From Gammaproteobacteria bacterium (GTDB taxonomy: Bacteria; Pseudomonadota; Gammaproteobacteria; JAJDYQ01): a DNA stretch of 64,000 nucleotides. Below, piece by piece: positions 49,161 through 57,097 of this stretch (positions are counted from its first letter, which is position 1; each line of letters begins with the position of its first letter). The DNA is taken from positions 1 through 64,000 of the forward strand of contig JAPYNQ010000017.1 in NCBI GenBank assembly GCA_028289815.1. The letters run 5' to 3'. The translations under genes and the position numbers were made by a program. The notes beneath the pieces were generated by a model. The model had not been told where the DNA came from, ran no database searches, and saw only the letters and a program-made list of their open reading frames with translations.

Positions 49161-49449
49161 AGAATTTACTCCTCCGATATAAGGGAATCCTAGGACCGCT
49201 CTGCTTCGGATCATAAATTCGGCGGCCTCCGGCTGACAACCAAGCAGGATACTCTTCAATCTGTACTGGTGCCAGCTAATCAGCATCTCCCTGCATTCAA
49301 ATTTCCAATGTTTTTATAAGCGCCTTATATGGAGGCGAACACTATCTGGCGAATATCTATGACCGCGGAGGTATCGACCACATAACGGTCAGAAGGAGAG
49401 AAAAGCGCCCCTTCAAGTTGGACATAACCCATGCTATCTTGGTGCGGGA

Positions 49450-49697
49450 GAGCGTCGCCGGAATATATTTTTCTGCTTGGTCCGTACCACACCATCCACC
49501 CAAGCTGGTTCTATATCCGGCATCTCCTTGTACATAAAGACCAAAGCAGACAATGCCTGATTCTGCATTGCAGCAGATGCTTTCCCCTATACGACCAAAT
49601 CCGTTAAAAGCGCCTCCATATCGGCCTTGCCCCGCTCGGCGGGATGGCGTTTATGGTGAGGCAGAATATAGTGCTTAATGCCATAAAAAGATGAATC
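49450..49697 (-). pseudogene. Integron-integrase (IntI) N-terminal relic
   Basis: Reading leftward gives YGIKHYILPHHKRHPAERG, KADMEALLTDLVV, then after a TAG, KASAAMQNQALSALVFMYKE and PAWVDGVVRTKQK. The string HPAERG...MEALLT...NQALSALVFMYKE is the SAM-like N-terminal domain pattern of IntI recombinases. The catalytic RHRY part is absent, and a stop breaks the frame. It runs away from the small genes beginning at 49875, the usual arrangement for an integron. Confidence 0.65.
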
Positions 49698-49874
49698 ATT
49701 TCAGCAAAAAAATTTCGTATATTAGCGAGACAGGCTTATATGCTAGAATCAAAGAGAAAATAACTGTAATCTTCATTTAACTATTGGAATTATCTGTGGA
49801 AAGAAAAATGTGAGGTATTGCAATTATTAGATTACTTGGAGGGTAGTTTTCTAACTGCCCAATAAAGAGGATAT
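49698..49874. other. Likely former attI/Pc region
   Basis: Between the intI relic and the first cassette gene lie 177 bases without a gene. A hairpin GGGTAGTT-TTCT-AACTGCCC (49844-49863 region) sits just before the first start; it contains a TTCTAAC core-like sequence. No good GTTRRRY attachment core remains, so recombination at this site is probably lost. Confidence 0.3.
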
Positions 49875-50366
49875 ATGCCAGCTGGAGACAATGAAAAATT
49901 ATTTCGAGACTGCATGAAAAATAAATTCGGCCCCGATTGCTTGGAGGGCAAGCGGGGCAAGCACCGATATACATACACCTGGCCTGGGTTTCCGGAAGTA
50001 GAAATTTCAGTTGATGATTCAATTATTCTAAATGATGGTAGGCGCGTTTTAATTGAAGTGGATTCCGAAAATCAGGCGAAACTGTTGGTAGGCCAATATA
50101 CCCTGATCAACCTCCTACTCCCATGTGAAGAAGAAAAGAATAACTCCTTGTTCTTGGTAGTTCACTACTACCGAGCTTCAAAATCGAAAAAGCTGTACAA
50201 CCGTGATAGAACATTGAAAAACCTTAATGCGATTCAACATATCAGTGCTGATGTAGATTGGATGCCTTTCAACGCATATAACATTGAGGAATTTAAAAAG
50301 ATTGTAAAAAAAGCAGAATCTTTAGAAGACCTTGTAAGTAAGGTATGGCCTAACAATGTAAATTAA
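49875..50366 (+). CDS. Cassette gene 1, unknown protein (nuclease-like pattern)
   Basis: 163 residues, soluble. VEISVDDSIILNDGRRVLIEVDSENQAK has the D...E-x-D spacing of PD-(D/E)XK-type folds, but the match is weak and the lysine is uncertain. It is the first gene after the intI relic, and its stop codon lies within a site starting GCCTAAC (50348-50354), the typical placement in integron cassettes. Confidence 0.65.
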   Translation: MPAGDNEKLFRDCMKNKFGPDCLEGKRGKHRYTYTWPGFPEVEISVDDSIILNDGRRVLIEVDSENQAKLLVGQYTLINLLLPCEEEKNNSLFLVVHYYRASKSKKLYNRDRTLKNLNAIQHISADVDWMPFNAYNIEEFKKIVKKAESLEDLVSKVWPNNVN

Positions 50367-50455
50367 CTCAGATCGAAAATTCGGCTGCGCTACATTTACG
50401 TCCAATTATCTGCGGCACCAGCACTCAACACCAAATCATATGGAATAATGGCTAT
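50348..50455 (+). repeat. attC-like site after cassette gene 1 (right core lost)
   Basis: GCCTAAC at 50348-50354 fits the RYYYAAC core perfectly and covers the gene's end. A GTAAAT/ATTTAC pair inside could form the arms. No GTTRRRY core remains before the next ATG (50456), so the right half is degenerate. Confidence 0.4.
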
Positions 50456-50971
50456 ATGAATTTTATTGAACACTCTTTTTTATGGGCGAAAGGAGAAATT
50501 TTCGAAGGCACTATTATAGCTATTGCTGGCGCTTCCTTTTTGCTGATTGGGTTAGCTTTCTGGAAATATGGTAGCACTGAAGGATCGAGAGCGTTTATCA
50601 TTCCAGTAATAATAGCTGGAATCCTCTTTATATCTGCTGGCATTCATTCTTTTTATAGTAACAGCAACAGAATCGAAGAATTCAAAGAAAATTTTTCCAT
50701 AAGCTCGACTGAATTTGTACTTGCAGAAAAAAAGCGAGTAGAAGGCTTTCAGTATCTCTATAAATATACCCAATGGATAGCTGCAATATTTTTTCTAACA
50801 GCAATAGCCACTCAATTTTTATCTGTATCTCCAAATATAAAAGCCATAGGTATCACACTGGCAATTATTGGAATGGCTGGCCTAATTATAGATTACTTCT
50901 CAAAAGAGAGAGCTGATATATACTACACAGAAATATTGAAAGCTAGGAATTTTACACAAGGAAACAATTAA
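50456..50971 (+). CDS. Cassette gene 2, four-helix membrane protein
   Basis: 171 residues with four hydrophobic helices (two N-terminal, residues about 15-65; two C-terminal, about 105-150). The start MNFIEHSFLWAKGEIFEG resembles a hypothetical family found in integron arrays of marine bacteria, from memory. No function known. The stop is followed directly by attC-like DNA. Confidence 0.65.
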   Translation: MNFIEHSFLWAKGEIFEGTIIAIAGASFLLIGLAFWKYGSTEGSRAFIIPVIIAGILFISAGIHSFYSNSNRIEEFKENFSISSTEFVLAEKKRVEGFQYLYKYTQWIAAIFFLTAIATQFLSVSPNIKAIGITLAIIGMAGLIIDYFSKERADIYYTEILKARNFTQGNN

Positions 50972-50973
50972 AG

Positions 50974-51049
50974 TGCTAACAAGCCAATCAACTCCATACC
51001 TATGGCATCAGATACAGCAAAACTGCGCCGATGATGCAAAACGTTAGGT
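50974..51049 (+). repeat. attC-like recombination site 2
   Basis: Left core CTAAC (50976-50980) and right core GTTAGGT (51043-51049, a full GTTRRRY) bracket 76 bases with partial inner complementarity (ATCA near the left, TGAT near the right). The next gene starts 11 bases after the right core, the short spacing expected for a cassette. Best-preserved site in the array. Confidence 0.6.
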
Positions 51050-51059
51050 ATAAAAAAAG

Positions 51060-51470
51060 ATGGAACCAGTAATACAAGAAGACATTACCGGTTGCGGAAT
51101 AGCCAGTGCCGCTGCAATTGCAGGCATTTCCTATCAACAAGCTAAAGCAATCGCCAATAGCATGGGGATCGATGCCAATGATCAATCACTTTGGTCAAAT
51201 CCCGAGCATGTTCGAGCACTTCTTGCGAAACTCGGAGTTAAAACGAGTAAAAATGAAAAGCCATTTCAAAGCTGGGCATCGTTGCCGGATTGTGCGCTGC
51301 TATCAATCAAGTGGCATTTAGAAAAAGGAAAGCCTTACTGGCACTGGACAGTTTTTATACGTAAGGAGGGCCGGGAATATGTCCTGGATTCCAAGAAGGC
51401 CTTGAAAAACAACATGCGAACAGATTTCGGAAGAATGAAGCCAAAATGGTTCATCGAAGTAAACGCCTGA
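51060..51470 (+). CDS. Cassette gene 3, C39-like cysteine peptidase domain protein
   Basis: 136 residues. The order DITGCGIASAAAIAG (Cys nucleophile), YWHWTVFI (His) and VLDSKKA (Asp) fits the C39-like/papain-like peptidase fold without the usual ABC transporter part. Substrate unknown. ATG at 51060 is 11 bases after the attC right core. Confidence 0.7.
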   Translation: MEPVIQEDITGCGIASAAAIAGISYQQAKAIANSMGIDANDQSLWSNPEHVRALLAKLGVKTSKNEKPFQSWASLPDCALLSIKWHLEKGKPYWHWTVFIRKEGREYVLDSKKALKNNMRTDFGRMKPKWFIEVNA

Positions 51471-51550
51471 TAAGGCGGTCAAGCTCATTCCGTCCTCTTG
51501 GACCTGAGCGGGATACCAACTTCGCTAGCCTGCTTATCATGGGCATTATA
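51460..51550 (+). repeat. attC-like recombination site 3 (VCR-type)
   Basis: TAAACGCC...TGATAAG on the left is complementary, with bulges, to CTTATCA...GGGCATTA on the right. The core parts resemble Vibrio-type repeats (AACGCC left, GGGCGTTAT right) with a G-to-A change in the right core. Stop codon of the preceding gene lies inside. Confidence 0.5.
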
Positions 51551-51573
51551 CTCAAGTAAAAAAGGAGAAATAA

Positions 51574-51993
51574 ATGAACAAAGAGGTAAAGTATGCAGGA
51601 TTCTGGTCCAGATTTCTGGCAACGATCATTGATTCGATATGGCTATACGGAATTATTTATACCTTATTGTGGATTTTATTAGGTGAGAGCATGTTTGATG
51701 CAGATGCAAGCTACACGATCACACAATTCACTTTTGAGTGGCTTATACCACTTGTTGTTGTCATGGCCTTTTGGATAACGAAGTCGGCCACACCCGGGAA
51801 AATGATTTTAAAAATGAAGATAGTTGATGCTGAAACTTATGAAAAAGTATCAGGGATTAGATTATTTATAAGATACTTGGCCTACTTTGCTTCCATAATC
51901 CCTCTTTTCCTAGGATTTCTCTGGATAGCATGGGACAAAAAGAAACAAGGATGGCATGACAAAATAGCCAAAACAGTAATAATAAAATTATAG
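51574..51993 (+). CDS. Cassette gene 4, RDD-family membrane protein
   Basis: 139 residues with three or four membrane helices and the RDD signature (AGFWSRFLATIIDSIWL; later TPGKMILKMKIVDAE). Typical short RDD protein of the kind found in integron cassettes. RDD proteins are membrane proteins of largely unknown role; some act in ion homeostasis. AAAGGAG is nine bases upstream of ATG 51574. Confidence 0.85.
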   Translation: MNKEVKYAGFWSRFLATIIDSIWLYGIIYTLLWILLGESMFDADASYTITQFTFEWLIPLVVVMAFWITKSATPGKMILKMKIVDAETYEKVSGIRLFIRYLAYFASIIPLFLGFLWIAWDKKKQGWHDKIAKTVIIKL

Positions 51994-52602
51994 CAAGCGC
52001 ATTACTTCAGGATAGCCTGTAATTGATTGCACCAGTATTTCCAACCATATCAAAAAATGCTTTTTCAGGTAAAGCTGTGATGTTAGTTATTTCAAACAGG
52101 CCAAAGCATGGGATGGAACTATAGTATGGCCGCACGAACGAGACATCTGTCCAGATACTTTGTATTTGGATTCAGTGAAAAATACCTGATTGGGCGATCC
52201 AGCCATTGCTTAGAAAAAGACGACTGGCATCAGATTCGTATGCAAGGCGGCCCACTAACGACCATAATGGTCTCATTACTTGAAACGATATCCAACATTG
52301 ACTTAACATCTCCGGTTAAAGCCGGGCAGGATACCTTCCAGCTTGGATTAGTACCAGCTAACAGGTATTTAGCTGTATTTATTTTCCAATGCTTATATAG
52401 GTTTTTCCCAACAACAGAATTGCCATCTGGTGGAGCGCATTGTCAGAGATCACGGCGATAAACGAAATTCTGGCGTATGCCCTTCTTTGATGCTTCCGGA
52501 GAGCAAAATCAACCGCTCTTTGGCATCCGGCTGTAACTGCTCGGCAACAGTGTCAAAATCAATTGCCACCGCGTTATGTTGGGCAATGGCTGCGAAAATT
52601 AA
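51994..52602. other. End of the cassette region, no convincing gene
   Basis: After the RDD gene, TATAGCAAGCGC (51990-52001) resembles the left core of a Vibrio-type attC with two A-to-G changes. A GCGTTAT (52571-52577) could be a right core. An open frame at 52108-52461 (117 residues) has no recognised domain and is of low confidence. Minus-strand traces of a DFDTVAEQL...ERLILLSGSIK protein lie near 52480-52580 and are probably relic DNA. Confidence 0.4.
52108..52461 (+). CDS. Uncertain 117-residue ORF at the end of the cassette array
   Basis: Open frame with no recognised domain and unusual composition; no clear ribosome site upstream. It might be a last cassette gene or chance. Kept at low confidence because it lies between plausible attC-like traces. 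Confidence 0.25.
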   Translation: MGWNYSMAARTRHLSRYFVFGFSEKYLIGRSSHCLEKDDWHQIRMQGGPLTTIMVSLLETISNIDLTSPVKAGQDTFQLGLVPANRYLAVFIFQCLYRFFPTTELPSGGAHCQRSRR

Positions 52603-52625
52603 GGGAATTATATACCTGACTACCC
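52603..52625. repeat. Left terminal inverted repeat of the IS1595-type element
   Basis: 23 bases starting GGGAATTATATACC and ending TGACTACCC. Pairs with 55397-55419 at 21 of 23 positions; the mismatches are at positions 6 and 14. The HNH stop codon (52622-52620) is inside it. Confidence 0.8.
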
Positions 52626-53201
52626 ATCAGGAACATAGTCCGTCCATTCGTTTCCATCAGACAGGCGTTCTTCGACAAACTGCAGAAACGGTTTGGCTCC
52701 CCGTCTTCGGTTGCAGTTTGGACAGAGTAGTTGCTTGTTTTCGGCCTCATCGGATCCGCCCACGGCTTTCGCCCTGATGTGATCAACGTCCGGTCTTTCG
52801 GGAAGCACGGCCAAACATCCAGGACAGAAGCCCCATTGTCTTAGTCGGTAGGCGTCAATAATGCGTTTATCCCCACCCCAGTCGGGAATGTCGCCGACCT
52901 CTGCATGGCGTTGGTCAAAAGCGCGGCCTGTCAGTTTCCATCCGTTCCTGTTGTTTGTCTGGACGCACTTATCGAGCAGTCCATCTTTCACCAGACTGCT
53001 CAGCACTCCCCATACGATATCGTCGTTTCCTTGTTTCCTTGCGTATCTTGGCTCACGGAATATTCCAGCGCGGCCACCTATTTCAGCAGCTCCGATGCAT
53101 TCCTGTTTCTTGGCTGCCTCATACAGGACTTCCAGAACCGCGACCCGAAGATGCGCGACACCACGATGTCCATGACGTTTGGCAAGTGGCGGAACGCTCA
53201 T
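52620..53201 (-). CDS. HNH endonuclease, likely restriction enzyme of the element
   Basis: 193 residues. C-terminal HNH motif: D140-H141, Asn155, and zinc pairs Cys126/Cys129 and Cys160/Cys163. The N-terminal half (ECIGAAEIGGRAGIFREP, DDIVWGVLSSLVK) is a winged-helix-like domain shared with the next upstream gene. Its ATG overlaps that gene's stop by four bases. With the adjacent methyltransferase it is the likely cleavage half of a type II system. Confidence 0.8.
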   Translation of the reverse strand: MSVPPLAKRHGHRGVAHLRVAVLEVLYEAAKKQECIGAAEIGGRAGIFREPRYARKQGNDDIVWGVLSSLVKDGLLDKCVQTNNRNGWKLTGRAFDQRHAEVGDIPDWGGDKRIIDAYRLRQWGFCPGCLAVLPERPDVDHIRAKAVGGSDEAENKQLLCPNCNRRRGAKPFLQFVEERLSDGNEWTDYVPDG

Positions 53202-53515
53202 TCTGAAATATCGTCTTTTCTGCGGTCAAATTCCTCGTCGGTCAGTTCCCAGCCATCGGACTTGTCCGGTTTGGCAGGATTCTGCGGACACCTTTTGACC
53301 TTGTTTTCCTTAACCAGTTTGTTGAGCATTCCCCAGACAATGTTATCGTTCCCGGACGCCTGTGCGTGTCCGGGTTCCCTGAATATCCCCGCTCTTCTGC
53401 TTATCGCGGCCGCTCCTATGCACTGATCCTCATGGCGAGCCTCCAGAAGAACGTCCAGTATCGCTTCCTCAAGATAAAATTCCCCAAGTCGGGAAAGCTG
53501 TCTGGGTCTAATCAT
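53198..53515 (-). CDS. Winged-helix-like protein homologous to the HNH nuclease's N-terminal domain
   Basis: 105 residues. Reads QCIGAAAISRRAGIFREP and DNIVWGMLNKLVK, close to the first half of the HNH protein. It may be a controller, a specificity partner or a heterodimer subunit. Overlaps the methyltransferase stop and the nuclease start by four bases each, so all three are translated together. Confidence 0.7.
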   Translation of the reverse strand: MIRPRQLSRLGEFYLEEAILDVLLEARHEDQCIGAAAISRRAGIFREPGHAQASGNDNIVWGMLNKLVKENKVKRCPQNPAKPDKSDGWELTDEEFDRRKDDISE

Positions 53516-54423
53516 CTCCTCATTTCCTCCACTCTCTGTTTCGCGATCTGAATGTATTCGGGATTGATGTCGATTCCGATACTATGGCGTCCAGCCTTGT
53601 GCGCCGCGACGCAGGTTGTTCCGCTCCCGAGAAACGGATCGATGACAATCTGTCCGGGTTTCGTGAAAAGCCTGATAAGATGTTCGCATATCCTGATCGG
53701 TTTTGGCGTAAGGTGCCCGTTATAGTGGGAACGGTCATCCTTCTCGACAGTCATCACGGTGGACGGAACCTTTCCCTTGAGTGTCTGTCCTGCGTCTATC
53801 AGTCCCGTTCCGTGCTCGATCCAGTTATCCACGAACGTCCCGTCACGTGGTTTCTGCACACACAGAACAGCCTCGAACTGCGGACGCAACTGCGGTGTTT
53901 TCCGGCCCGCCAAGGACTTTATGGTATCGCGTTTCTCTGATGGACTCATGTCATTTCGCCTTTCGACAAAATGATCCATGGAGAATGCCTTGAACTGTGC
54001 CCGTCGCGTGAACCGCCACGCATAGAGATCTCGAACCTCGAACCCTGAATCCTCGAAAGCGACCGCCATCCGGTGCACCAGGCGCGGAGCGGAAAACACG
54101 ACCGCGAACGCCCCGGGTTTCAGGATTTTCATTAGATCACCGGCGATCGGAACCATGAAATCCTGCAGACGCCGACCCTGGTTGGCGTCAAACTTCATTC
54201 CGACAGGCAAGCCTCCAACCGTTCCCGTGCCGCGCTTGCCGCCATTTCCCTTTTTCCAGTCATCATCCAGTCCGTCGAGAAAATAGGGCGGATCGGTCAG
54301 TGCCATATGTACGCTTTCAGGCTCCATGTCCGCCAGAACATCCCGACAGTCGCCGGGATACAGTTTCACTTTAGCCTGCGGACGCAGAAGCTGCTTGGCT
54401 ATAACATCGATGCGCCTAGCCAT
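53512..54423 (-). CDS. DNA methyltransferase (N6-adenine or N4-cytosine, beta class)
   Basis: 303 residues. The catalytic motif D44-P-P-Y47 comes before the FxGxG AdoMet motif (IDPFLGSGTTCVAA, near residue 265), which is the beta-class order. Aromatic and hydrophobic motif X follows in SIGIDINPEYIQIA. It would protect host DNA from the HNH nuclease. Its start overlaps the transposase stop by eight bases. Confidence 0.9.
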   Translation of the reverse strand: MARRIDVIAKQLLRPQAKVKLYPGDCRDVLADMEPESVHMALTDPPYFLDGLDDDWKKGNGGKRGTGTVGGLPVGMKFDANQGRRLQDFMVPIAGDLMKILKPGAFAVVFSAPRLVHRMAVAFEDSGFEVRDLYAWRFTRRAQFKAFSMDHFVERRNDMSPSEKRDTIKSLAGRKTPQLRPQFEAVLCVQKPRDGTFVDNWIEHGTGLIDAGQTLKGKVPSTVMTVEKDDRSHYNGHLTPKPIRICEHLIRLFTKPGQIVIDPFLGSGTTCVAAHKAGRHSIGIDINPEYIQIAKQRVEEMRR

Positions 54424-55354
54424 TGGTCAGCACCTCGAATGTAAGCCGCTTGCCCACCATACCCGCAACAAGGTGGGTCATCATGTCAATGGTATCGGAA
54501 TTTCGGTCATTATGACGTCCGGAAAACTCGGCAATGTAACGTTTGAGATGGGCTTCACTGACATGGTGGAAGGTACCGTGGTACCCCCGTTTCAGGGTTG
54601 CCCAGAATGACTCAAGTCCATTCGTATGCGCCATGTCATTGACGAATTCCCTGACGGAATGGTTCACGCTCTCATGGTCGCGGTCCATGCCCTTGTAGGC
54701 GGCCGCCTCGTCCGTGTACACCTTGGCGTCCCCGTCAGTGACTTCCTCGACAAACCCCTGAAGGGTCTCGCGGTCTGTTGATCCGACGACCCTAGCCATG
54801 ACCTTTCCTGTCTTACGGTCTTTCGCTCCGACAACGGCCGTCTTTCCGACCGATCCACGCCCTGTCATTTTCTTGCGCCTGCTGTTGCTCATGTTTTTGC
54901 GCTTTCCTCCGACGTAGGTCTCGTCAACCTCAACCGGTCCCTCAAAAGGATTGAAACCTTGCGGAAACGCCTCGCGGATGCGGTGCATCATGAACCAGGC
55001 GGTCTTCTGGGTTACCTTAAGATCACGGTGCAGTTTCATGGAAGATACTGATTTCAGACTGGTGCAGACCATGTAGATGGCCAATGCCCACTTTCTCAGG
55101 GGCAGACGCGATTCCTGTAGGATCGTTCCATGACGTACGGAAAAATCCTTTCGGCAGGTTTTGCATCTGTATGGTTGGGGCTTGTGGTTCTTGCGTTCGC
55201 TTACATGAACGCTTCCGCAATGCGGGCATACAGGTCCGTCAGGCCATATGATGGTCTCAAACCATTTTCTCGCCGTCTCTTCATCAGGAAACATGTCCAT
55301 AAGTTCGGGCAGTGAAATTCCCTTGCGGAACGATTTTCCCGGTGCTCTGTGCAT
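54416..55354 (-). CDS. IS1595-family (ISXO2-like) transposase
   Basis: 312 residues, complete. Zinc ribbon Cys43/Cys46 and Cys64/Cys67; DDE-type residues Asp144 (VEVDETYVGG), Asp215 (VYTDEAAAY) and Glu248 (HTNGLESFW). Starts 43 bases inside the right terminal repeat. The reading frame is intact, so the element could be active. Confidence 0.93.
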   Translation of the reverse strand: MHRAPGKSFRKGISLPELMDMFPDEETARKWFETIIWPDGPVCPHCGSVHVSERKNHKPQPYRCKTCRKDFSVRHGTILQESRLPLRKWALAIYMVCTSLKSVSSMKLHRDLKVTQKTAWFMMHRIREAFPQGFNPFEGPVEVDETYVGGKRKNMSNSRRKKMTGRGSVGKTAVVGAKDRKTGKVMARVVGSTDRETLQGFVEEVTDGDAKVYTDEAAAYKGMDRDHESVNHSVREFVNDMAHTNGLESFWATLKRGYHGTFHHVSEAHLKRYIAEFSGRHNDRNSDTIDMMTHLVAGMVGKRLTFEVLTNG

Positions 55355-55396
55355 TTTTTCCTCCTTATCTGATTCGTAATGTGAATTAACAATAGT

Positions 55397-55419
55397 GGGT
55401 AGTCAAGTATATAGTTCCC
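55397..55419. repeat. Right terminal inverted repeat of the IS1595-type element
   Basis: GGGTAGTCAAGTATATAG...TTCCC on the plus strand; its reverse complement matches the left repeat at 21 of 23 bases. The transposase starts 42 bases further in. Confidence 0.8.
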
Positions 55420-55436
55420 ATAAAAATGGTATCTCG

Positions 55437-56162
55437 CTATTTTGAATCCCCACTCTCAACCAGCTTGATTTCCCGAAAGCGAGCCACTACCCTGCCGCCG
55501 GCGTTGTCTGAATCAGCCATCAGGCCGATTCCGTCAATGATCGGATCGGTTGCAAAAATCTCGCGCCACCATGCAGCGACATTGATTGTCTGGCGATGCC
55601 ATACGCCGTTTTCTGCGTCAGCATTGGCGAATGCGCGTATCTGTACCCGGTGCAGAAAATTGTTATAGCGTTTGTATGGGCTGGGCCATAGTACGCCAAT
55701 GGCTTTTTCTCGCGCACGCACCAGATTAAGCGTCTTTGAACTTAACTTGCCACCAGCCGACAGGTAAATGCGAAAGGCAAAGTCATCGCCATCCCGGGTG
55801 TCCTCGGGCGGCCCACGAGTCGGCGACTCATCAACACGCCAGTCGAAGACTAAAAATGGGGTTGCACTCAGATCAAGCGGTTCTTCGAACTTCAGATAAA
55901 AAAATGACGCCCCGCCCACGGCAGTTGCCTGTAGTGCGTACCCGCCTTGATCAGAAATGATTTCGTACCGGGTTGGCGTCGAAACCTTTCTGGGGTCAAA
56001 AATCGCATAGCCCCATTTACCGCTCACGAGTTCATCAAGCGATTGTGGGCGCTCTATCGGCAGATCGGCGATGATTTGTGAATTCAGCAACACTCGCTCT
56101 GCAGCGCCAAGTGGCCACGACAACAGTGCGAGAGCGAGCGCGATAGAACCTTTCATATCCAT
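55437..56162 (-). CDS. DUF3047 family secreted protein
   Basis: 241 residues with a signal peptide (MKGSIALALALLSWPLGAAE, cleavage after GAAE region). DUF3047 blocks: FLVFDWRVDESPTRG, DDFAFRIYLS and GIGLMADSDNAGG. Beta-sandwich-like periplasmic protein of unknown function, common in sulfur-oxidising and other proteobacteria. ATG at 56162; a second ATG two codons on is possible. Its stop lies 18 bases from the IS element edge. Confidence 0.85.
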   Translation of the reverse strand: MDMKGSIALALALLSWPLGAAERVLLNSQIIADLPIERPQSLDELVSGKWGYAIFDPRKVSTPTRYEIISDQGGYALQATAVGGASFFYLKFEEPLDLSATPFLVFDWRVDESPTRGPPEDTRDGDDFAFRIYLSAGGKLSSKTLNLVRAREKAIGVLWPSPYKRYNNFLHRVQIRAFANADAENGVWHRQTINVAAWWREIFATDPIIDGIGLMADSDNAGGRVVARFREIKLVESGDSK

Positions 56163-56251
56163 TTATAACCCTCATCAATCACGCAATCATATGTTGAAGC
56201 GCGACCTTATTACCGCTAATGTGCGTCCGAAATATAGCAAGGTAACCCATT

Positions 56252-57064
56252 ATGCAGGCACAGGAAATTAATCTGGAAGAATATTTTATTCGGGACGAAC
56301 CGTATTATGAACCGGTTGGCAATGAAATTGTTGTTTTTGAGGCTGCCTACAGTAATGGTTTACCTGTATTACTGAAAGGACCTACCGGATGCGGCAAAAC
56401 CCGCTTTATGGAGCACATGGCCTGGAAGCTGGAGCGTCCGCTGATTACCGTTTCCTGTCATGATGATCTGACTGCCTCTGACCTTGTCGGTCGGTTCCTA
56501 GTAAAAGATGGTGAGACGGTCTGGGTGGACGGACCGCTGGCGCGTGCGGTACGGGCCGGGGCGATCTGCTATCTGGATGAAGTGGTAGAGGCCCGCAAAG
56601 ACACGACCGTAGTCATTCATCCACTTGCCGATGACCGTCGGGCCCTGCCGATGGAAAAAATTGGTCACCTGCTGGAGGCGGGACCGGAGTTCTGCTTGGC
56701 GATGTCCTATAATCCCGGCTATCAAAGCGTTCTCAAGGATCTGAAGCAGTCGACGCGTCAGCGATTTATCGCCCTTGAATTTGATTATCCCGATGCAGGT
56801 CTTGAGGCCCGCATCATAGAAAAAGAGGCAGGCATGGATACACAAATGGCGGATTTGCTGGTCAAATTTGCCGGCATGACGCGCAACCTGAAAGGTAACG
56901 GACTGGATGAAGGAGCCAGCACGCGCCTGCTGGTACATGCAGGCAAACTGATGGCAACCGGTGTGGACCCGATGTCGGCTTGCCGGAGCTCAGTAGCTCA
57001 GGCACTTACGGATGATCCGGAGATGCTGATTGCGGTTAATGAACTTTCCGCATCGTTATTCTGA
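56252..57064 (+). CDS. cbbQ: CbbQ/NorQ-type AAA+ ATPase
   Basis: 270 residues. Walker A G43-P-T-G-C-G-K-T50, Walker [12 protein letters not shown] (near 105-113). Conserved family strings such as [13 protein letters not shown] and [14 protein letters not shown] match CbbQ. CbbQ with CbbO activates Rubisco; NorQ/NirQ relatives activate denitrification enzymes. No cbbO or Rubisco gene is in the window. It lies 34 bases before hisB on the same strand. Confidence 0.9.
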   Translation: MQAQEINLEEYFIRDEPYYEPVGNEIVVFEAAYSNGLPVLLKGPTGCGKTRFMEHMAWKLERPLITVSCHDDLTASDLVGRFLVKDGETVWVDGPLARAVRAGAICYLDEVVEARKDTTVVIHPLADDRRALPMEKIGHLLEAGPEFCLAMSYNPGYQSVLKDLKQSTRQRFIALEFDYPDAGLEARIIEKEAGMDTQMADLLVKFAGMTRNLKGNGLDEGASTRLLVHAGKLMATGVDPMSACRSSVAQALTDDPEMLIAVNELSASLF

Positions 57065-57097
57065 TTTTTCCGTTATCCTTTGTATCATATCGCTCCT

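Larger units (their letters stand above)
52603..55419 (-). mobile_element. IS1595-family element carrying a restriction-modification operon
   Basis: 23-bp terminal inverted repeats lie at 52603-52625 (GGGAATTATATAC start) and 55397-55419; 21 of 23 positions match. Inside, all on the minus strand, are transposase, methyltransferase, winged-helix-like gene and HNH nuclease, each overlapping the next by 4-8 bases. The HNH stop codon lies within the left repeat. No matching target duplication: the 8-base flanks AAAATTAA and ATAAAAAT differ. Members of IS1595 with passenger genes are known; I recall no specific precedent for this set of passengers. Confidence 0.8.

Noticed and set aside
49330-49436. 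Short minus-strand frame reading VVDTSAVIDI, like the start of a PIN domain
   Set aside because: Only 35 codons, no further PIN motifs; probably chance or too decayed to name.
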